A stretch of DNA of 64,000 nt from positions 117,841 through 181,840 of the forward strand of contig NZ_LBJC01000032.1 of assembly GCF_004114535.1 (NCBI RefSeq), written 5' to 3'. This document shows, piece by piece, positions 54,466-61,006 of the stretch. The position numbers and the translations under genes are program-made. Position 1 is the first letter of the stretch; each line of letters opens with the position of its first letter. A model generated the notes under the pieces. The model was not told the DNA's origin, searched no databases, and worked only from the letters and a program-made list of their open reading frames with translations. This DNA is from Bradyrhizobium nanningense (GTDB taxonomy: Bacteria; Pseudomonadota; Alphaproteobacteria; Rhizobiales; Xanthobacteraceae).

Positions 54466-55083
54466 ATGTCCCGTGCCATCCCTCCGATCATTGTCGCGAT
54501 TATCGCAAGCGCATTTCTGTTGGTTCTGGCGCAAGCAGGCGGTGCAATTGCCGGGTCCGGGGGAGCGGGCATGGGGACGGGACCGGGTAGCGCAGGTGGG
54601 TCGGCACCTTCCGGAATGGGGACGAGTGCAGGCAATGCGGGTCCCTCAGCGCCTCCAGGGATGGGGATTAAAGACGCCGCCCCCGGTGGAAATCTGGGCA
54701 CCGACAACGAACCGATCAATCCGAACGTTCAGTCAGCCACGCCCGCGAGGTCGCGGGCGGCAGCTCAGGCCGCGAAAAATGCCGGGGTCGGCCACGCTCC
54801 AAATGGTCTGCCGATCGGCGCAATTGGAAGCGGCACGAGCAATGAGGATCAAATGGCCACTGGCCCCTCCCGAAACAGCTTCCGGCCGGCAACACAGTCT
54901 CAAGGAAACACCAATGTTGGTTCAGAAGGTCTGCCAGGGAGAGGCGCGAGTCCTTCAGACCAGATCAGACTGCCGCGAGCCGCACGAGCTGGGGACAAGG
55001 TGCTGGACGCCAAAGCGCAGGTTGAGCGACGAACAACTGTGTCGCGCAGACGCGTTCCGAGCCCGATACGGCCAGGTTTGTAG
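54466..55083 (+). CDS. Secreted Gly/Ala/Ser/Pro-rich protein
   Basis: 205 residues from ATG 54466, with GGAG 8 nt upstream. The signal or anchor segment IPPIIVAIIASAFLLVLAQAGGAIA is followed by low-complexity GMGTGPGSAGGSAPSG-like repeats and an Asn-rich part (NEPINPNVQS). It looks disordered and exported. No family recognised; a second open frame over the same stretch has no protein-like character. Confidence 0.6.
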   Translation: MSRAIPPIIVAIIASAFLLVLAQAGGAIAGSGGAGMGTGPGSAGGSAPSGMGTSAGNAGPSAPPGMGIKDAAPGGNLGTDNEPINPNVQSATPARSRAAAQAAKNAGVGHAPNGLPIGAIGSGTSNEDQMATGPSRNSFRPATQSQGNTNVGSEGLPGRGASPSDQIRLPRAARAGDKVLDAKAQVERRTTVSRRRVPSPIRPGL

Positions 55084-55171
55084 CCTGCGAGCGAAAGGGC
55101 GAAGAGATAGGATCGGGGTAATGCGTCATCGCCCTCGACCACAGCCTCGATGCGGGACGCGCGGCTCGAAC

Positions 55172-55208
55172 TGTGGAGGAGCTGTTCGAGCTGCTGAACG
55201 AGGGTAGG
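55172..55208 (+). repeat. Duplicated 3'-end fragment of the Mfd-like gene
   Basis: GTGGAGGAGCTGTTCGAGCT at 55173 repeats the final codons of the Mfd-like gene (54286-54322), with the surrounding bases also similar (VEELFELL[N/D]EG). It is a short duplicated piece in non-coding sequence between two small genes. Confidence 0.6.
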
Positions 55209-55619
55209 GAACTTCAAAATTGCGAAAACAACCCCATGCACAGTAGCTAAGTGGCGCTGGCACAAGGTTTTTTGAATCCGGCGGGAAGGGTGCGTTTGCC
55301 CCGTCCGGGCAAAACAGGGTATTCGCAGGCTTTGGCGAATCCGTCCTTCGGAATGTTGAGCCAGCAACGGCTGCCGTGGGGTGGCCAAAGGCCGGAAGCG
55401 CCGTGCCCACCCTACGGTAGCTGTCAGCGCGGCCCCCCTGCTGCGCACGGCCCCGTACTCGAACGGAGGCGCCGGGCCCGTCGGCCGGCCGGGCCGCTAA
55501 CGTGGAATTAATCCGAAATGCTCACAATTTTAGGCAGTTGTGTAAGGGTGCTGCGTACAAAGGACTCGTCGTGAGGACGTTCCAGGAGGCGGCTTCCTGT
55601 TGCTCGCTCATTGGGGTCC
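55209..55619. other. Intergenic region, no gene supported
   Basis: It starts with GAAAACAACCCCATGCACAG and related repeat-like sequence that I recognise as common in Bradyrhizobium intergenic regions, then runs to an AT-richer stretch (55503-55560) before the next gene. No protein-like frame. Confidence 0.4.
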
Positions 55620-56300
55620 ATGCACGTGACCACGACATTCGAAACGGCAAGCTTTGCCGAAGAGCTCGACGCTGCAGCGCTTGCAGCCGCCGCAGCAACG
55701 CACGAACCCGAAACTCCCGAAACTCCCGAAGCTTTGGAGCCGGTCAAGCGGTCCAGCCGGAAATCGATCCTGGCCCTTTCGGTGTGTGCTTTGGCCATCA
55801 ACGGTGCGGCGGCCATCTATACGTCGCCGGCCGATTTTTCGTCGCTGAACCTCGGCAGCCTGGCGGAACTGCTTCCGCGCCAGGAAGCGCCCGTGCCAAA
55901 ACCGGATCCGGTCGTCGCTGCCCTGAAGGACATTCAGGCGGCCCAGCAGCAACACACCGCGTTGCTGCAGCAGAACAATCAGGCTGCGGATCAGAACTCG
56001 GTTCTGCTGCAGCAAGATTCAATGCTGCTGCTGTCGCTGCGACAGAGCATCACGGACGAACGGGTCGATGTGAAGAAGATCTCGTCGCAGCTGTCCACGC
56101 TGATCGCGAAGGTCGACTCGCTGCAAAGCACGATGATGATGTCGGACGTGACGTCCTCCATTCGAAAAGCGCATGCGCGCTTTGGACTCTCCGCCGCGTT
56201 GCGCAAGCGGATGGTTCGGGAGACCAAACCTCTGGGGCCGGTCTCCGTTGGCGGCGCTCCGCTGAGCGTGCCGGCTGCAACGCCGGCGCCGGAAAGCTGA
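55620..56300 (+). CDS. Single-pass membrane protein with coiled coil, unknown function
   Basis: 226 residues from ATG 55620. The acidic/Ala-rich N-terminus contains three tandem TPE units (ETPETPEALEP), followed by a transmembrane helix ILALSVCALAINGAAAIY (about residues 50-67). A Gln-rich region (AAQQQHTALLQQNNQAADQN) and heptad-patterned DVKKISSQLSTLIAKVDSLQ predict a coiled coil outside the cytoplasm. No known family. Confidence 0.7.
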   Translation: MHVTTTFETASFAEELDAAALAAAAATHEPETPETPEALEPVKRSSRKSILALSVCALAINGAAAIYTSPADFSSLNLGSLAELLPRQEAPVPKPDPVVAALKDIQAAQQQHTALLQQNNQAADQNSVLLQQDSMLLLSLRQSITDERVDVKKISSQLSTLIAKVDSLQSTMMMSDVTSSIRKAHARFGLSAALRKRMVRETKPLGPVSVGGAPLSVPAATPAPES

Positions 56301-56364
56301 GGCGACGTCAAGCTGATCGGCGACGACGACGCCCACGCTGGTCCGGCGGGCCGGATTGGCGCCG

Positions 56365-56607
56365 TCACTTCAAGGCGTGATCGATCTTGTGCCCCAAATG
56401 CCCGGTGTCGTGATCGCGACGCAACTGGCTCAATGACGTCTCGTTCAGCTGGGCCAGGACCTCGCTGAGCTGCGTCGCATCGGGATACCCGGCTGCAAAA
56501 CTCTTGCCGTAGATCTTGCGCAACGTGCCGACCAGCGTGTTGCCGTGCTTCTTGCTGATCGCGCCGTCCTTGTCGCGATGGCGGCCATCCAGGCCCGATT
56601 CCTTCAT
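56365..56607 (-). CDS. Small conserved protein of unknown function
   Basis: 80 residues; ATG 56607 follows GGGAGAGACAC. Sequence features: DGRHRDKDGAISKKHGNTLVG and LRKIYGKSFAAGYPD; soluble, basic and helix-rich. It looks like a small protein shared among Bradyrhizobium, but I recognise no domain. Confidence 0.75.
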   Translation of the reverse strand: MKESGLDGRHRDKDGAISKKHGNTLVGTLRKIYGKSFAAGYPDATQLSEVLAQLNETSLSQLRRDHDTGHLGHKIDHALK

Positions 56608-56828
56608 GTGTCTCTCCCGTGCGGCGTCTTAAGCGCCTGGAAGGGAGCCTGCGCCCAAACCGGTGGACTGGCAATGGTATGGCGCGCCGGTCGACGGTCG
56701 GCCAGTGTCACGGGAAGAGCGCGCAATTATCTCGGAGCTTGTGAAGCTGCGAAGCAAAACAGCGCTGGCTGAACAATGCCTCGTCGAACGTCGGCAGAGG
56801 CGGATAGCAGCAGGCGGGGGGCTCGGAA

Positions 56829-56999
56829 CTAGGCGGCCTGCTCCTCGAACGAGGTATAGACCCGGCCGCTGGGATCCACGACCTGAACGTCCCAGCAGCC
56901 GTCCTTGACCAGCTCCTTGGCCTTCTTGAGGGCGGCGGCGAGCGAAGGCCGCTTGAGACTGACGACGCCCGCCGTGTCGAAACCGTTAATTTCAAACAT
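56829..56999 (-). CDS. Very small conserved protein
   Basis: 56 residues; ATG 56999 with GGAGGAGCGG upstream. Sequence: VVSLKRPSLAAALKKAKELV and VQVVDPSGRVYTSFEEQAA at the C-terminus. A degraded C-terminal copy (VNTSFEGQAA) exists at 59948-59990. No known function. Confidence 0.75.
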   Translation of the reverse strand: MFEINGFDTAGVVSLKRPSLAAALKKAKELVKDGCWDVQVVDPSGRVYTSFEEQAA

Positions 57000-57160
57000 G
57001 CCGCTCCTCCGATTTTGCTGAATCCTACACCTTTCCGGCCGGTTGTCTTCCGGCTTTTTGAGGCGTGGCTGCCTGGAGCCGCCGCAGATGCGACGCAATG
57101 GCAGGGTGCGGTCGTCGAGAGCACCGTCCCGCGCAGTGCGCTAGCTCGGCTATCCCGACC

Positions 57161-57352
57161 TTAATCGAGCGGGATGGTGTCCACCCGCAGACAGGGACGG
57201 CACTGGTAGGCGTGCACTGCGGGAAGCGTGAAGATCGCCGGCAGCGTGGCCAAGAACGTCATCGGCCGTCTGCACTTGGAGCAGATCAGAACGGGCGGAC
57301 TGTCTTTCGCTGCGCAGATCATCGCCAAAATGCCGGAAGGGATGGGGCACAA
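57161..57352 (-). CDS. Small zinc-ribbon protein
   Basis: 63 residues (a second ATG at 57322). CSKC and CRPC pairs flank a hydrophobic segment (PMTFLATLPAIFTLPAVHAYQ). The part coding for its N-terminus is duplicated at 57999-58075. Another reading frame over the same DNA is open but has no protein-like features. Function unknown. Confidence 0.7.
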   Translation of the reverse strand: MCPIPSGILAMICAAKDSPPVLICSKCRRPMTFLATLPAIFTLPAVHAYQCRPCLRVDTIPLD

Positions 57353-57363
57353 TAGACGGATGC
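57289..57363 (-). repeat. Duplicated segment, copy A (inside the zinc-ribbon gene)
   Basis: About 75 nt nearly identical to 57999-58075. It covers the first codons (including MICAAKDSPPV) and upstream leader of the zinc-ribbon gene. Differences are a few substitutions and small indels. Confidence 0.8.
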
Positions 57364-57600
57364 TGCGGGGAGTTCATCTCGGGGCGACTACTGGACTCCA
57401 TCGGAAATTGGCGGGGTCTTGCGACAAAGCGGCAGCAATTGCACGACCGTCGTTGTCAGACAGAGGGCAGCGTGACGAATACTCTCGCCGTGGGATTGGT
57501 GCCGCCGCACCAGGCTCCTGACCAAAGGTCAAGCCGGCGGAGCAAACTTGACTGGGCACAGCATCTTCAATCCAGCGCGGCGATCGGCGACGGCTACCGA

Positions 57601-57879
57601 TCAATAGTCTTCGCGGTAATAGCGGTGTCGCCACCGTGGGCGGTACTCCTCCCTGTAGTATCGGCGCGGCTCATAATAAGCGCGGGGTTGGCGCGCGGCT
57701 TGATACTCCGGCGGAATGACGCCGTTCGGATAACATCTTCCGTAGATATCGGTATCATACCCGTAGCTGCACGGCCCCTCACGGACCTGAACCAAGTTGG
57801 GCGTTTCGGTCTGGGTTACTGCGGTCGTCCCGAGCTGGAGCGCAAGGACTGCAGCAGCTGCTGCGCTGGTCAAGGGCAT
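57601..57879 (-). CDS. Secreted Tyr/Arg-rich small protein
   Basis: 92 residues from ATG 57879 (GGAGGAACTGAAC upstream). A signal region (SAAAAAVLALQLGTTAV) is followed by CSYGYDTDIYGRCYPNGVIPP and a C-terminus made of Tyr, Arg and Glu (YYEPRRYYREEYRPRWRH). Such tails occur in several Bradyrhizobium periplasmic proteins; function unknown. Confidence 0.75.
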   Translation of the reverse strand: MPLTSAAAAAVLALQLGTTAVTQTETPNLVQVREGPCSYGYDTDIYGRCYPNGVIPPEYQAARQPRAYYEPRRYYREEYRPRWRHRYYREDY

Positions 57880-57998
57880 GTTCAGTTCCTCCCATGGTGT
57901 AGGAGCTAAACGCCGCAGAGCCGCGCGCGGTTTCCAGGTAAAGAGAATGGATTTTCGTCCCTGCGGTCGCGGCATTCATCGTCTATTCATCACTGCGC

Positions 57999-58075
57999 GA
58001 ACGGGCGGACTGTCTTTCGCTGCACAGATCATCGCCAAAATGCCGGGAAGGGAAGGGCACAACCATAGACGAATG
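57999..58075 (-). repeat. Duplicated segment, copy B (gene fragment)
   Basis: A copy of 57289-57363 that keeps MICAAKDSPPV but then diverges into VRAVMNRR and a stop, so it is a gene fragment without the cysteine ribbon. Confidence 0.75.
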
Positions 58076-58354
58076 GAGCTTTGTCGGCGTTTATAGCTTG
58101 AGGGTTCAATGCGGGCCAGGCGGCCCCCTCAGGTACGTAACGAATCGGCCAGACGATCGTCGCCTTGCGCTAGCGCTTCGGCACAAATGCCAATTGCACG
58201 ATCTCTTTGAGGATGACCTGACCCTCTCGCCCGCCCGGCAAACCCGTCGGCAATGGCGCACTGGACGGGATGAAACTGCGAACCGCTACGTGATCGTTTC
58301 TGATATATGTTTAGCTCAGACGACGCTTCACTTCGAACGCGAAGGAGGAACAAC

Positions 58355-58987
58355 GTGACAAAGACCCAGCCCGAGCCCGTCCGAGAGGCCGATCATCTTC
58401 TGACACCGAAAAACTGCATTCTGGTCCTGATCGACTACCAGCCTGAGCAATATTCCAGCGTGACTTCATCCTCTCGTGAGGAGATCACCCTCAATGCGGT
58501 TGCGCTCTGCAAACTCGCTCAAGCCTACGGCATCCCCGTGGTGCTCTCGACGGTGGCGGTTGATATGGGCGTGAACGAAGGCACGATTCCGGAGATCCGC
58601 GCGGCTTTGCCGGGAGTGGAAGAAATCGACCGTACGGGCGTCAATGCTTGGCAAGACGATGACTTCCGCAAGGCGGTCCAGAACACGGGGCGGCGCAAGG
58701 TGGTCATCGGCGCGCTTTGGACCGAGGTCTGCCTGGCCTTTCCGACCCTCGACATGCTGGCCGAAGGCTACGAGGTCTATCCGGTCGCCGACGCGGTGGG
58801 CGGCATCTCGCCGGTCGCGCACGAACGCGCGTTCGACCGAATGATTCAGGCCGGGGCAAGACCCATCACGGCGATCTCGTTCGGCTGCGAGATCATGCGG
58901 AACTGGGCGCGCGGAGATTCCGACAACCTGCGAGAAGTCATGCGATGGTATTTCCCTCAGCATCGCCGTCTGCACAAATCGGCTTAA
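58355..58987 (+). CDS. Isochorismatase-family cysteine hydrolase
   Basis: 210 residues, GTG start at 58355 with GGAGGAACAAC upstream. The catalytic triad of the family is visible: Asp27 in VLIDYQPEQ, a lysine in RRKVVIGA (Lys115) and the nucleophile Cys126 in WTEVCLAF. Members hydrolyse isochorismate, nicotinamide or other amides; the specific substrate is not readable. Monocistronic. Confidence 0.9.
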   Translation: MTKTQPEPVREADHLLTPKNCILVLIDYQPEQYSSVTSSSREEITLNAVALCKLAQAYGIPVVLSTVAVDMGVNEGTIPEIRAALPGVEEIDRTGVNAWQDDDFRKAVQNTGRRKVVIGALWTEVCLAFPTLDMLAEGYEVYPVADAVGGISPVAHERAFDRMIQAGARPITAISFGCEIMRNWARGDSDNLREVMRWYFPQHRRLHKSA

Positions 58988-59128
58988 CGGACGCGGATGT
59001 TGTGCTGCATTCAAAGTGTCTTCGCCGGTTAGCGCCCCGCCTCCGAACCACCGCAAGGCGCACGAACGCGATTCCTGCCGCCCACGTTTCGACATTGACG
59101 ACTGTGCTGGTGAGGATCGCGGTCTCGC

Positions 59129-59797
59129 TCAGTTAAGTCCGCAGCATTTCTTATACTTCTTGCCGGAGCCGCACGGGCATGGCTCGTTGCGACCGACCTT
59201 CCTGAGGCCTGCCGCTGCCTTTGGGACGATGTCCTGAGGCGGCCGGTAGTTGGCAAGCCGCCATTCGTTGAGAATGACGACCCAGTCGGCGATCTTGTCA
59301 GGTGCTGCGGTCATGATGGGATCGTCGAGCTCGACCTTCTTGTCTCCCCGGGCAATCTCGGCGAGCAGCAGCATCCCATTCATCGCCGCCGCCGTATAGG
59401 CATCGGCGTCGAGCAGCACCTTCCAGGCCGCCGGGCGCAGCGCGACGGCCTTCTCGAAGCCCGCGATCCAGATTTCCCAGACCACGTCGTCATTGTCGAC
59501 GGTGAACAACGGACTGTAGCGTTGGGGATGCTCCATCAGCGTGAGCGCGACCTCGTTGTAGTGCTCCATCACCAGCCCGAGAACCCGATTGGCATGATCG
59601 AGATTTTCGAAGACCGGCGTCTGGTCCGCGCTGTCCTCATGCCAGACGACGGGCAGCCAATCCCTTGGCATGATCAGCTCCGGGCAGGTCAGCAAGCCGG
59701 CGATGAAGCCGTCAAGCTCGTCGACCAGCATGGCGTCATCGCCGAGGGCGAGCAGTTCCTCGTCAAGCTGCTTGGTGCGTCGCGATGATTCAGACAT
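59129..59797 (-). CDS. UPF0149/YecA-family protein with SEC-C metal-binding motif
   Basis: 222 residues from ATG 59797 (GAAGG upstream). The N-terminal YecA/UPF0149 domain has LVDELDGFIAGLLTCPE; the C-terminus ends PCPCGSGKKYKKCCG, the SEC-C zinc knuckle also found in SecA, which binds ribosomes or nucleic acid. YecA-like proteins associate with ribosomes in some bacteria. Its exact role here is unknown. Confidence 0.88.
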   Translation of the reverse strand: MSESSRRTKQLDEELLALGDDAMLVDELDGFIAGLLTCPELIMPRDWLPVVWHEDSADQTPVFENLDHANRVLGLVMEHYNEVALTLMEHPQRYSPLFTVDNDDVVWEIWIAGFEKAVALRPAAWKVLLDADAYTAAAMNGMLLLAEIARGDKKVELDDPIMTAAPDKIADWVVILNEWRLANYRPPQDIVPKAAAGLRKVGRNEPCPCGSGKKYKKCCGLN

Positions 59798-59947
59798 GGG
59801 CGCCTTCAAGTCCATGACGATAGTTGGTAGAGCTGTTCCTGCGGAATGACGTGACACGCGCTCGAACGGGAATCCATGTTTGGCTCCGGCCTGATCCAGC
59901 GCACTCTCAAGGTGGTTCGTCGTCGGAACGTACCTCAAAGAAGAGCG

Positions 59948-59990
59948 CTAGGCGGCTTGCCCCTCAAACGAGGTGTTGACCCCGCCAGTA
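59948..59990 (-). pseudogene. C-terminal remnant of the 56-residue protein
   Basis: It encodes GGVNTSFEGQAA and a TAG stop, matching GRVYTSFEEQAA at the end of the gene at 56829-56999. The rest of the gene is absent. Confidence 0.6.
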
Positions 59991-60039
59991 GGACGGGGGA
60001 GCTAGCTCAGAACCCCTAGCCATAACCTGGGGCATAGCC

Positions 60040-60297
60040 TCACGAAGGTAAAGTCTTTCGATTCAACTTCCCGGCCGCCGCTCGTCGCAGGTGCGAGGGC
60101 ACGGAGATGGGGCGATGGTCTTCCTGGGCAGCCTCGATCCAACATGCAATTGCATCCTGCACATTCTACACCGCTTCGAATTCGGTGGCGCCGTCGGACA
60201 TGCAGCCGGGAAGGTCGGGCACGGTCGCAACGAAGCCACCGCCGTCTTCCTCCGACAGCGGCTCGATGATGATCTTGTAGTACGGACGCTCGTCCAT
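60040..60297 (-). pseudogene. hicB-like antitoxin pseudogene
   Basis: From ATG 60297 the frame reads like HicB: YYKIIIEPLSEEDGGGFVATVPDLPGCMSDGAT...FEAV, then an amber TAG at 60166-60168, followed in the same frame by NVQDAIACWIEAAQEDHRPI and a normal C-terminal end at 60040. The family fold needs both parts. No HicA toxin gene is visible nearby. It is a fresh nonsense mutation in an otherwise intact gene. Confidence 0.82.
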
Positions 60298-60508
60298 GTG
60301 GTCTCAATCTCGCAGGAAGGCTGTCAGCAAAGAATGATGGGTTTCGCAAAGGGCTCAACCGATCCTACGCGCTGCTTTATCGAGCCTTGAACAGCAAGTT
60401 GATCAGAAAGCATTCTTGCAGTTCAATAGTGGCTGCTTGAAACCAGCTCATCGCTTGGCGTGCGTTTGAAATGTGCAGCTGTACTTGGGTAGCCGTGCGG
60501 GGAGCTAT
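60298..60508. other. Short intergenic region, no gene supported
   Basis: Between the hicB remnant and tRNA-Lys there is no HicA frame and no other protein-like frame. Confidence 0.5.
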
Positions 60509-60584
60509 TGGTGAGCGCGCTGGGGCTCGAACCCAGGACCCCGTGATTAAAAGTCACGTGCTCTACCGGCTGAGCTACGCGCTC
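60509..60584 (-). tRNA. tRNA-Lys (anticodon UUU)
   Basis: 76 nt including an encoded CCA. Acceptor stem GAGCGCG/CGCGCTC, D-arm GCTCAGCCGGTAGAGC, anticodon arm CGTGA-CTTTTAA-TCACG (anticodon TTT), and T-arm CTGGG-TTCGAGC-CCCAG are all paired properly. It sits at the end of the decaying stretch at 54-60 kb. Confidence 0.97.
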
Positions 60585-60883
60585 CCATGACCGCTGATGG
60601 CTTAGACGTAGATCGCCATCGTGCTCGGACATTCGAGAAGCATGTCTTGCCGCTGGGCTTAGGCTTGCGTCGCGGGGAAAAACCGGCTGTTTCCGGATCA
60701 TGCTCTCGGCCTGCGCTGTGTAGGGGGAGTGGCCGCGCAGGTCAATAGTCCGGGGCGCTGCCGAAACTCTTGGCAGAAGCGGTGATTTGCTCGCCCTATC
60801 CGCCGCTTAGGCCGGGATTCTCAACCCGATTGGCGGCCACCATCCACGCTGAACTGTCAGAGCTTGCCGGTCGAGCCGGCCTT
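60585..60883. other. Intergenic region, no gene supported
   Basis: The promoter region of tRNA-Lys (reading leftward) and repeat-like sequence. No protein-like frame is supported. Confidence 0.5.
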
Positions 60884-60996
60884 TCATGGTTCGAGACGCC
60901 CGCTTTGGCGGGCTCCTCACCATGAGGGTCTTCCATCTCGCCGCGAAACGCGACCTCATCCTGAGGGCCCGCCGCAGGCGGGCGTCTCGAAGGATT
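60884..60996. repeat. Palindromic dispersed repeat (GAGACGCCCGC type)
   Basis: The arms TTCGAGACGCCCGCTTTGGCGGGC and GCCCGCCGCAGGCGGGCGTCTCGAA bracket CTCACCATGAGGGTCTTCCA and CTCATCCTGAGGG. It lies just downstream of the beta-glucan synthase gene and is related to the family at 33939. Confidence 0.8.
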
Positions 60997-61006
60997 TGCC
61001 CGTCCG

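Noticed and set aside
57880..57960. EcfG (general stress) promoter before the Tyr/Arg-rich gene
   Set aside because: GGAAAC and CGTT are spaced about right, but the -35 lacks the exact GGAAC, so the match is too weak to claim.
60423..60701. Open frame across the tRNA-Lys gene
   Set aside because: It overlaps the complete tRNA and has no protein-like sequence.
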